The translations under genes were made by a program, and so were the position numbers. From JBAYJY01 sp041664945 (GTDB lineage Bacteria; UBP15; UBA6099), in assembly GCA_041664945.1 (NCBI GenBank), contig JBAYJY010000037.1, forward strand, positions 1-31,567: a DNA stretch of 31,567 bases. The letters are read 5' to 3'. Below are positions 13,325 to 20,925 of this stretch, piece after piece (position 1 is the first letter of the stretch; each line of letters begins with the position of its first letter). The notes under the pieces were generated by a model. The model was not told where the DNA came from and did no database searches. It saw nothing but the letters and a program-made list of their open reading frames with translations.

Positions 13325-15979
13325 TTGTATACGAACTGCCACAACTCTGAATTTGAGAAAACTTACGGCGTTTCGAAAAGCCTTGTGTTGATACTCGATA
13401 CGGAGTTCAATGTTTTGTTCGTGAACAAAGCCGCGTCGGAAGCTGCCGGAAAAGCCGAGCATGAAATAGCCGGAAATAAATGTTTCAACATTTTTCACGA
13501 ATCGGACGCTACTCCCGCCGGCTGCCCGCTGAAAAAAATGCTTGATTCGAAAACTTTAGAATCGCAGGAGATGTACATCGAGTCTCTGGGCAGAACGTGG
13601 CTTGTAACATGCATTCCGGTGTTCGACCTGAACGGCGATATCAGGTACGCGGTTCACGCCATGACGGACGTCACCGACCGGAAACTCGCGGAGGCGGCGC
13701 TGCGGGAAAATGAAAACCGCTTTCGTATGATGTTCGAGAATATGAGCGACTGCGTGGCGGTTTACGACGCTGTCGACGGCGGCTCCGATTTCGTGTTCAG
13801 GGATTTCAACAAAAGGGCGGAAGAGACCGATAAAATCAGCCGAAACGAATTGATCGGCCAAAAAGTGAGTGAAACGTTCCCCGGCATTAAAGACATGGGG
13901 CTATTCAGCGTTTTAGGCAGGGTATGGCAAACCGGCGTTCCGGAAAGCTTTGTTGATAAGAGATACGAGGACAAGAGAATATTTGGCTGGCGCAACAATT
14001 ATGTGTACAAGCTGCCATCCGGCGAAATCGTGGCAATTTACAAAGACATAACCCGGCGCATACAGACGGAGGAAGCTCTGATAGCTTCGGAAATCAGGTT
14101 CCGACGGCTGTTCGACAGCATGACGGACGCTTTTGTCGGCACAAATATGGAAGGCAGGATAAACGAATTCAACAAGGCATTCATCAATATGCTCGGTTAC
14201 GAACCGGAAGAAATTACTGAATTGAAATACTTCGAACTGACGCCAGAGAAGTGGCATGAGTATGAAACGGAAGTCATTAATGCCCAGATTCTTCCGCGCG
14301 GTTTTTCCGATGTGTATATAAAAGAATACAGGAAAAAGGACGGAACGATTTTCCCTGTTGAGCTTAGGACATTTCTGATCCGTGACGATAAAGGCGAGCC
14401 CGACGGAATGTGGGCGATAGTGCGCGATATCACCGAGCGCGCCAAGGCGGAAGAAGCGATCAGGCAAAGCGAAAACAAATTTCACTCACTGTACGATAAT
14501 CTTATGGAAGGCGTCGCGCTGCACGAACTGATAACAGACGCCGGCGGCGCCCCTGTCGACTACAGAATCATCGACGTGAATCCCTCGTTCGAGAGCATCC
14601 TAAAGATTGCCAAGGATGCGGTATTGGGCAAAAAAGCGACGGAGGCATACGGCGTCTCCGAGGCGCCCTATCTTTCCGATTACGCCAGCGTGGCTCTGAA
14701 CCGTTCGACATATTCATTCGAAACATATTTTCCGCAGTTGGACAAGCATTTCGCCATCTCGGCGATTCCGTGGGGAGAAATGGGTTTCGCCACAATTTTT
14801 TCTGACATAACGGAACGCAAGCGCGCCGAGGCGGAACAACTAAAGCTGCAAGAGCAACTTATTCAGTCGCAGAAGATGGAATCGATCGGCACGCTCGCGG
14901 GCGGCATCGCTCACGATTTCAACAATATGCTCGCGATCATCGTGGGCAACGCGCAGTTGCTGCAAAGCGAAATCAGCCCTGAAATGCCCGGCGCCGAGGA
15001 AATCGGGGACATCGTGTCCGCCGTTCAGCGCGCGAAGGAACTCACCATGCAGTTGCTCACTTTCGCGCGGAAAGAAAAGGTTAACGTAAAATCCGCGGAT
15101 GTAAACAAGCTGATCGGCGACATCTCTTCCGTGCTCTCCCGAAGCATTCACAAAAAAATCGAAATCCAAACAACATTGGGCTGCAAATCGCGCGTCTCGA
15201 TCGATTTCAACCAGATGTTTCAGGCGCTTCTGAATATCTGCGCGAACGCGTGCGACGCTATGCCCGCCGGCGGCAAGCTGGCCATTGAAAGCTCGGAAGT
15301 AGAAATCGGCGGCGAATACGCGGAAGTTCTTAAGGAAGGAAAATACTGCCTGATTAAAATAACTGACACCGGCATAGGCATGGCGGAAGATATGAGGCAG
15401 CGGATTTTCGAGCCGTTTTTTACGACAAAAGGCATCGGAAAGGGAACCGGGCTCGGACTGGCCATAACTCACGGAATCGTGAAGAACCACGAGGGGCATA
15501 TCGAGGTGGAAAGCGAACCGGGCATCGGAACCTCGTTCAGCGTTTATATTCCCCTGAGCGATTTCATAGAGGAAGATGCCGCTGAAGAGGAGATCGCGGA
15601 ACATAAGCGCGGCTCCGAGACAATCCTGATCATCGACGACGAAAAGGCGATTCTGAAATTCTCAGAAAAGGCCCTGGAAAATGCGGGCTATAAGGTTTAC
15701 GCGACGGATAACCCGCGCGAGGGGCTGGAAATTTATAAAAAACGGGCCGACAAAATCGCGCTCGCGCTGCTGGATATGATGATGCCCGATATGGACGGCG
15801 AGGACGTCTACCGCGAACTCATAAAAATAAATCCGAAGGTGAAAGTCATTATTTCTTCGGGATATAGCCCTGACGGCAGAATCGGCGCTCTCATGGCAGA
15901 CGGCATTCAAGGGTTCCTTCAGAAGCCGTTCAAAAATAAGGATTTATGCAAAACAATAAGAAATGTCCTCGATAGCTGA
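13325..15979 (+). CDS. Hybrid sensor histidine kinase with four PAS domains and a receiver
   Basis: This 884-residue protein has no membrane helix, so it is probably a cytoplasmic sensor. Four PAS/PAC units are visible (about 12-120, 128-248, 255-373, 383-500; boundaries by the recurring DITERKRAE-type ends). They are followed by a dimerisation and phosphoacceptor region with His530 (GGIAHDFNN), an ATPase domain with Asn641, Asp681 (DTGIGM) and the FEPFFTTK and GTGLGLAI boxes, and a C-terminal receiver (about 767-884) with Asp771-Asp772, phosphoacceptor Asp817 and Lys867. All catalytic residues are present. No output domain exists, so signal must pass to an unlinked phosphotransfer partner or stay as a phosphate sink. 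The start is TTG at 13325 with AAGG 6 bases before it; an in-frame stop sits at 13310. The second PAS domain (about 140-160) contains acidic runs, and no haem or flavin motif is evident. Confidence 0.88.
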   Translation: MYTNCHNSEFEKTYGVSKSLVLILDTEFNVLFVNKAASEAAGKAEHEIAGNKCFNIFHESDATPAGCPLKKMLDSKTLESQEMYIESLGRTWLVTCIPVFDLNGDIRYAVHAMTDVTDRKLAEAALRENENRFRMMFENMSDCVAVYDAVDGGSDFVFRDFNKRAEETDKISRNELIGQKVSETFPGIKDMGLFSVLGRVWQTGVPESFVDKRYEDKRIFGWRNNYVYKLPSGEIVAIYKDITRRIQTEEALIASEIRFRRLFDSMTDAFVGTNMEGRINEFNKAFINMLGYEPEEITELKYFELTPEKWHEYETEVINAQILPRGFSDVYIKEYRKKDGTIFPVELRTFLIRDDKGEPDGMWAIVRDITERAKAEEAIRQSENKFHSLYDNLMEGVALHELITDAGGAPVDYRIIDVNPSFESILKIAKDAVLGKKATEAYGVSEAPYLSDYASVALNRSTYSFETYFPQLDKHFAISAIPWGEMGFATIFSDITERKRAEAEQLKLQEQLIQSQKMESIGTLAGGIAHDFNNMLAIIVGNAQLLQSEISPEMPGAEEIGDIVSAVQRAKELTMQLLTFARKEKVNVKSADVNKLIGDISSVLSRSIHKKIEIQTTLGCKSRVSIDFNQMFQALLNICANACDAMPAGGKLAIESSEVEIGGEYAEVLKEGKYCLIKITDTGIGMAEDMRQRIFEPFFTTKGIGKGTGLGLAITHGIVKNHEGHIEVESEPGIGTSFSVYIPLSDFIEEDAAEEEIAEHKRGSETILIIDDEKAILKFSEKALENAGYKVYATDNPREGLEIYKKRADKIALALLDMMMPDMDGEDVYRELIKINPKVKVIISSGYSPDGRIGALMADGIQGFLQKPFKNKDLCKTIRNVLDS

Positions 15980-16007
15980 ACTCGCTTTAGGCAGGTTTAA
16001 TTTCCAT

Positions 16008-16037
16008 TTGACAGAATGCAAACCGTAAAAGTATTAT
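16008..16037 (+). promoter_or_regulatory. Promoter of the GH63-like gene
   Basis: A perfect TTGACA (16008-16013), an 18-base spacer and TATTAT (16032-16037) precede a leader of about 60 bases that can form a GC-rich hairpin (around 16051-16085). Confidence 0.7.
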
Positions 16038-16105
16038 GCGCATATTGATACCGTTCGGGATGCGGGCGAACTCCTACGCCCGGCGCGCCTGAAAAGTGAG
16101 GGTTT

Positions 16106-18052
16106 ATGAAATCAACCGCGAGAATTCTGCTTGCCGCGCTGGCAGCGGCTTTTCTTTTCATGCCGCACGCTGACGCCGCGCCCGGCGCCGCCTCGAAATC
16201 GAACGCGCAACTCCCGGCAATCGGCCCGGAATACGCCGCTCTGAAAAAAAATCTCGCCGTAGGCTGGAACACTTGGGACGCTTATAGCGTCCTGACTCAC
16301 GTTCTTCTTCCGGCCGGCTTCGCTCTTAAAATCAATCTCATGGATGACGCGACGGGAAAGATTCTAACACAAGGCCTGATCGGCAGGCGCGGCGCCGATG
16401 AGGAAAACATCCGCCCCGGCCTTCACTCATACGACGGCTCATATACGGAACTGACGCTCGAATGGCGCGGCATCGCCGTCCGCATCCAAACCGCCTCCGT
16501 GAACGGAGAGTTCTTTCTTCTCGCTACTTCGGAAAATAACAGCAAATCAGGAACGCTCATTATCAAACCGGAGATGCTTTACGGCAAATCAGGAACAATC
16601 TCCATAGACAAAAATATCGTTTCTGCTCAGTTGCCTTCGAAAACTATCAGCGTCTTCGCTGATGGCAATTTCGCCGTCGCCGGGGACGGCTTGAGCGCGC
16701 AGCGCATAGCGGTTTCGCTTGACGGCCCGGCCGGCCTGTCGACCGGGGCGAAAAAAAGTCTGGCTGAAATCAAGCGCATTATTGAGGCCGAGGGAAGCCG
16801 GTTCGCCAAGAGCCGCGAGAAGTACGGCGAATTGAGCGACGCTCACAACGCGATGCAGAGCGCGCTCGCGTGGAACGTTATCTACGAACCGACGCAGGAC
16901 CGGGTGATCACGCCGGTAAGCCGGCTCTGGTGCGTCGGCTGGGGCGGCTTTGTCCTTTTCGACTGGGACACATATTTCGCCGCTTACATGCTGTCTTTGG
17001 ACAGCAAAGAACTCGCCTATGCGACCGCCATCGAGGTCACGAAGGGAATAACCGGCGCCGGCTTCGTCCCCAACTACTCGGCGGCGAACAACAACAAAAG
17101 CCTCGACCGCTCGCAGCCGCCGGTCGGTTCGCTCGTCGTGCGCGAGATATACCGGAAATACAGAGAGAAATGGTTTCTGCGCGAGGTGTTCGACGACCTG
17201 CTGAGCTGGAACCGCTGGTGGGAACCGAACCGTATGACGGACGGCTACCTGTGCTGGGGCTCGAATCCGTTCAAAGGCTACTACGGAAAGATCGGCGAAC
17301 TTCACGCCATCAACAACTGGCAGGGCGCCGCTTGGGAATCAGGACTCGACAACTCGCCCATGTACGACGATGTTCCGTTTGACACTAAGCGACATCAGCT
17401 CAAGCTGGCCGATGTCGGCCTCATCTCGTTCTACGCTATGGACTGCGACGCGCTCGCAGACATCGCCGATGAACTCGGCAAAACCGAAGAGAGCCGCGAA
17501 CTGAGAGCGCGCGCGGAGAAACACCGGCAGGCGCTCGCCACGCTCTGGGATGGGACATTCGGGCTTTACCTGAACAAACGAACCGACACGAAAGAGTTCA
17601 GCTACCGCATTTCGCCTGCGAATTTCTATCCGCTTCTGGCGCGCGCTGCGACTCAGCAACAGGCCGAACGCATGATGAAGGACCACTTCTACAACCCGGC
17701 CGAGTTCTGGGGCGACTGGATAATTCCGTCCATCTCGCGGAACGATCCTGGATTCAAAGATAACTCCTACTGGCGCGGCAGAATCTGGGCTCCGATGAAC
17801 TTTCTCGTCTATATAGGAATGCGCAACTACGATCTGCCGGACGCGAGGAAAGACCTCGTTGACAAATCGAAAAAGCTGCTTCTGAAATCGTGGCTCGCTG
17901 AAGGCCACGTCTATGAAAACTACAACTCTGTGACCGGCGCCGGCGACGACGTGGAGAACAGCGACAAGTTCTACCACTGGGGCGCGCTGCTGGGCTTCAT
18001 CTCATTCATCGAACAGGGTTTCGTCGAGGCTCCTGAAAAGCCGCTGAATTAG
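16106..18052 (+). CDS. Exported GH63-like alpha-glucosidase (trehalase/glucosidase clan)
   Basis: This 648-residue secreted or periplasmic glycoside hydrolase has an (alpha/alpha)6 barrel related to GH63 (mannosyl-oligosaccharide glucosidase, E. coli YgjK). The signal peptide has a core of LLAALAAAFLFM and a cut near HADA/AP. A beta-sandwich occupies roughly residues 45-230 and the catalytic barrel about 240-640. Family signatures are present: FDWDTYFAAYM, GFVPNY, SQPPVGSLVV, AAWESGLDNSPMYD with the likely acid Asp415, YWRGRIWAPMNFLVYIG, and the likely base Glu604 in VYENYNSVTG. The start ATG has only a weak site (GAGGG) upstream, but the signal peptide fixes it. It has its own strong promoter. 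With the GH3 and GH38 genes it suggests breakdown of plant, algal or host glycans; the exact linkage cannot be read. Confidence 0.8.
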   Translation: MKSTARILLAALAAAFLFMPHADAAPGAASKSNAQLPAIGPEYAALKKNLAVGWNTWDAYSVLTHVLLPAGFALKINLMDDATGKILTQGLIGRRGADEENIRPGLHSYDGSYTELTLEWRGIAVRIQTASVNGEFFLLATSENNSKSGTLIIKPEMLYGKSGTISIDKNIVSAQLPSKTISVFADGNFAVAGDGLSAQRIAVSLDGPAGLSTGAKKSLAEIKRIIEAEGSRFAKSREKYGELSDAHNAMQSALAWNVIYEPTQDRVITPVSRLWCVGWGGFVLFDWDTYFAAYMLSLDSKELAYATAIEVTKGITGAGFVPNYSAANNNKSLDRSQPPVGSLVVREIYRKYREKWFLREVFDDLLSWNRWWEPNRMTDGYLCWGSNPFKGYYGKIGELHAINNWQGAAWESGLDNSPMYDDVPFDTKRHQLKLADVGLISFYAMDCDALADIADELGKTEESRELRARAEKHRQALATLWDGTFGLYLNKRTDTKEFSYRISPANFYPLLARAATQQQAERMMKDHFYNPAEFWGDWIIPSISRNDPGFKDNSYWRGRIWAPMNFLVYIGMRNYDLPDARKDLVDKSKKLLLKSWLAEGHVYENYNSVTGAGDDVENSDKFYHWGALLGFISFIEQGFVEAPEKPLN

Positions 18053-18120
18053 TATTTCCCGTATTAGCAATCGACGGGCGGAGCGGTTTTCAACGCCGTA
18101 AAAATGCGCGGGGCGGCCCG

Positions 18121-18263
18121 TTTGATATCTGAGATATGGCCGATATCTCAATTACTCAGCTCAGTCTGAGATACGGCCGGCATCTCAATTACCCTGCTCA
18201 GTCTCAGATACGGCCGCTATCTCAATTACTATGCACAGTCTCAGATATCCGATATCTCAGATA
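18121..18263. repeat. 37-bp tandem array of palindromes
   Basis: Three contiguous 37-base direct repeats occupy 18130-18166, 18167-18203 and 18204-18240, followed by a partial fourth unit. Each unit is a 21-base palindrome, two 8-base arms around GGCCG (TGAGATAT and ATATCTCA in unit 1), followed by a 16-base tail ending in CAGTC. The arms match 8/8, 7/8 and 6/8 in units 1, 2 and 3. The whole array is bounded by opposing copies of ATATCTGAGATAT (18125-18137) and ATATCTCAGATAT (18251-18263). There are no unique spacers, so it is not a CRISPR array. Confidence 0.85.
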
Positions 18264-18387
18264 TAAAACGCCGATTTTTGCTGTTTTTTTCGCGGCAACT
18301 CAGATATCGGGGGCCTTTTTCGCCATCTCCCGCCGATCTACGCAAAGAGCAACTTTACGGCATAGCTGTCAATTATTTTTGTAAAGC

Positions 18388-18417
18388 TGACTCAGAACTG
18401 CGGCCGGTTTTGAGTCA
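18388..18417. repeat. Inverted repeat TGACTCA/TGAGTCA
   Basis: TGACTCA (18388-18394) and TGAGTCA (18411-18417) are perfect inverted arms around a 16-base GC-rich centre that can extend the stem. No T-run follows directly, so a terminator role is doubtful. Confidence 0.4.
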
Positions 18418-18518
18418 AATCGGAGGAATTATCCGTTGGAGCGAAGTGTCCCCGGCTGCATTTTCGCGCAGGGGCGCGGAAACGGGACAATACGGAAAAC
18501 AAATTAGCGGACAATGAA

Positions 18519-18544
18519 AAAGGGGACGGCATGCCGTCCCCTTT
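18519..18544 (-). terminator. Intrinsic terminator of the elongation factor G gene
   Basis: AAAGGGGACGGC (18519-18530) and GCCGTCCCCTTT (18533-18544) form a perfect 12-base inverted repeat about 30 bases past the stop codon. Read on the minus strand it is followed by TTCATTG. It may also stop rightward transcription. Confidence 0.8.
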
Positions 18545-18573
18545 AAAAATCGTTATTGATTGATCTGTTGCTG

Positions 18574-20646
18574 TTAGGCGCCTTTTTTGATGAGTTCCTC
18601 GGATACGCTCGCTGGAACCTGCTGGTATGTGCTGAACTCCATTGAGAAGTTGCCCTTGCCCTGAGTGCGGTTCCGCAATATCGTCGAATAGCCGAACATT
18701 TCGGAAAGAGGCACGGTCGCGCTTAACAGCCGCGAGTCGCCGGGCAACTGTTCCATTTCGGCCAGCCGTCCGCGGCGCGAACTGACGTCCTGCATGACGT
18801 TCCCGACGAATTCCTCCGGAACGACGATGTCGACTTTCATTATCGGCTCCTTGAGTATCGGAGCGGCTTTTCGCAGCGCGTTTTTCAGGCCTATCGAGCC
18901 GGCGATCTTGAACGCCTGTTCGTTCGAGTCAACTTCGTGGAACGCGCCGCCGAGCAGCGTGACGTGGATGTCGATCACCGGATAGCCGCCGAGCACGCCG
19001 GTCTTCATCGCTTCAACGACGCCCTTCTCGATCGCGCCGAAGTATTCCTCCGGAATTTCGCCCGCCTTCACCTCGTCGTCGAAGATGAATCCTTCGCCCG
19101 CGGGAAGCGGAGCGACGCGCAGCTTGACCTTGCCGAAATGACCGCTTCCGCCGCTCTGCTTGACGTAGCTGCCCTCAACCTCGACCGTCTTCATTACGGT
19201 TTCCTTGAACGCGACTTTCGGTTTCCCGACCGTCGTCTCGACGTTGAATTCTCTCTTCAGCCTGTCGGTGATGATCTCTAAGTGCAGCTCTCCCATGCCG
19301 GAGATGATTGTCTGGGCGATATCCTTGTTCGACTCGACCTTGAACGTCGGGTCTTCCTTCGCGAGCTCGCGGAGCGCCTCGGACATCTTCTGGTGGCCGT
19401 CCTTTTTCTGCGCTTCGATCGCGACGGAGATGACCGGTTCCGGGAAGATGATTTTCTCCAGCAGAATCGGGTTCTCCTCGCAAGTGAGCGTGTCGCCGGT
19501 GCCGACGGTTTTCAGTCCGATGACGGCGCCGATGGAGCCGGCGGAAAGCTCTTCGAGCTCTTCGCGGCGGTTCGAGTGCATTCTCAGTATGCGCGTGATG
19601 CGGTCCATTTTCCCGTTGCTCGCGTTGTAAACGCGCGAGTTCTTTTTGATGGAGCCGGAATAAACTCTTACGTATGTGATGTGGCCGACGTGCGGGTCTT
19701 TCGCGATCTTGAAAGCGAGCGCGGCGAACGGAGCTTCGTCGGAGGTTTCTCTTATCTCGGTGGTTCCGTCGCTTTCGATGATCCCGGTGACGGGCGGAAC
19801 GTCCAGCGGCGACGGGAGGTAATAAACAATCGCGTCGAGCAGCGACTGTACGCCGACGTACTTCGCGGAGGTTCCGCAGAGCGTCGGCACAAGGCCGTCC
19901 TCAATCGTCGCCTTGCGCAGCGCGTTTTTAATTTCTTCTTTGGAAATTTCAGTTTCTTCGAGGTACTTCTCGGCGATCGCGTCGTCGAAGTCGGCGAGCC
20001 GCTCGATCATGTTCGCGCGCCATTTGACGGCGTGCTTGACGGCGGCGTCAGGAATCGGAAGCCGCTTGCGGAATTCGTCGCAATCGTCGTCTGTCATCTC
20101 GAGGTCCATCTCGATCAGATCGATCACGCCGATGAGAACGCCGTTATCGAAGTAAGGTATCGTTATCGGCACTGACGGCGCGCCGAATTTCTTGCGTATC
20201 TGTTCCGCAACGCGGAAGTAGTCGTTTCCGTTGCGGTCCATCTTGTTCACGAAAACAATGCGCGGAATTTTGTAGTTGTTCGCCTGCCGCCACACCGTTT
20301 CGGTCTGCGTCTGAACGCCGCCCACGGCGCAAAAAACGACCACCAGGCCGTCGAGCACGCGCATGGACCGCTCGACTTCGACCGTGAAGTCGACGTGTCC
20401 GGGCGTGTCGATGATGTTGATCGCATGATCTTTCCAGTCGCAGAATGTCGCGGCTGACGTTATCGTGATTCCGCGTTCCTTCTCCTGAACCATCCAGTCC
20501 ATCGTCGCCGTGCCTTCGTCCACCGTTCCGACTTTGTGCACTTTTCCGGTATAGTAAAGCATTCTTTCGGTCGTCGTTGTTTTCCCCGCGTCAATGTGGG
20601 CGACGATCCCGATGTTGCGCGATTTTCTGAGCTCACTCTCTGTCAT
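18574..20646 (-). CDS. fusA: Translation elongation factor G
   Basis: This is the 690-residue GTPase that moves tRNAs and mRNA through the ribosome. All five domains are present. The G-domain motifs are the P-loop AHIDAGKTT (about 16-24), the switch region GTATMDWMVQEKERGITIT, DTPGH and NKMD. Domain IV carries the YVKQSGGSGHFGKVKL stretch. The length is normal. The gene stands alone instead of lying in the usual rpsL-rpsG-fusA-tuf operon. Its C-terminal motif reads LRNRTQGKGNFSMEF rather than the MRADTQGRA of classical EF-G. It could therefore be a second, specialised EF-G (the spdEFG type known from several phyla), and another copy may exist elsewhere. The start ATG has AGGAG 11 bases upstream, slightly far. 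A promoter lies at 20728-20755 and a terminator follows. Confidence 0.93.
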   Translation of the reverse strand: MTESELRKSRNIGIVAHIDAGKTTTTERMLYYTGKVHKVGTVDEGTATMDWMVQEKERGITITSAATFCDWKDHAINIIDTPGHVDFTVEVERSMRVLDGLVVVFCAVGGVQTQTETVWRQANNYKIPRIVFVNKMDRNGNDYFRVAEQIRKKFGAPSVPITIPYFDNGVLIGVIDLIEMDLEMTDDDCDEFRKRLPIPDAAVKHAVKWRANMIERLADFDDAIAEKYLEETEISKEEIKNALRKATIEDGLVPTLCGTSAKYVGVQSLLDAIVYYLPSPLDVPPVTGIIESDGTTEIRETSDEAPFAALAFKIAKDPHVGHITYVRVYSGSIKKNSRVYNASNGKMDRITRILRMHSNRREELEELSAGSIGAVIGLKTVGTGDTLTCEENPILLEKIIFPEPVISVAIEAQKKDGHQKMSEALRELAKEDPTFKVESNKDIAQTIISGMGELHLEIITDRLKREFNVETTVGKPKVAFKETVMKTVEVEGSYVKQSGGSGHFGKVKLRVAPLPAGEGFIFDDEVKAGEIPEEYFGAIEKGVVEAMKTGVLGGYPVIDIHVTLLGGAFHEVDSNEQAFKIAGSIGLKNALRKAAPILKEPIMKVDIVVPEEFVGNVMQDVSSRRGRLAEMEQLPGDSRLLSATVPLSEMFGYSTILRNRTQGKGNFSMEFSTYQQVPASVSEELIKKGA

Positions 20647-20727
20647 GACTGCTTCATCTCCTAAGCAAAAAAAAATTCGGCCCTACACGGCTCGTACAGC
20701 TACTCGCCGTTCGCCGAAACCTCATAT

Positions 20728-20755
20728 ACTATAAGTATTATCTTGCTTTTGTCCA
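20728..20755 (-). promoter_or_regulatory. Promoter of elongation factor G
   Basis: On the minus strand, TGGACA (20750-20755), a 16-base spacer and TATAGT (20728-20733) give a leader of about 75 bases. Confidence 0.5.
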
Positions 20756-20853
20756 GTTTGTTTCACAAATAATTCAGAATCACGGGCGCCCCCGCCGCCG
20801 GACGACGCCGGTGAAAATCATTAGGCCTCTCCTTCCGCGCGCGTGATTGTATG

Positions 20854-20859
20854 TATAAT
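20854..20859 (+). promoter_or_regulatory. Possible -10 box of the GH3 gene
   Basis: A perfect TATAAT preceded by TATG lies 66 bases ahead of the GH3 start. No good -35 is seen at 16-18 bases, so the element may act as a near-extended -10. Confidence 0.35.
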
Positions 20860-20925
20860 ACTTTAAAGTAGCTGAACGGAAAGCCGCCGGGCGGCATGCG
20901 CTGCCCGGCGGCAAGGAGAATTGAC

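Larger units (their letters stand above)
18053..18573. other. 521-base gene-free region between converging genes
   Basis: The region between the GH63-like gene and elongation factor G holds no convincing gene; the short open frames across it come from the repeats. It contains the 37-bp palindrome array (18121-18263), two T-runs (18274-18290), a further TCAGATATCGG echo of the array (18300-18310), an inverted repeat TGACTCA/TGAGTCA (18388-18417) and the terminator at 18519-18544. Confidence 0.7.

Noticed and set aside
18130..18240. CRISPR array
   Set aside because: The units are contiguous with no unique spacers, the tail parts are themselves repeats, and no cas gene is near.
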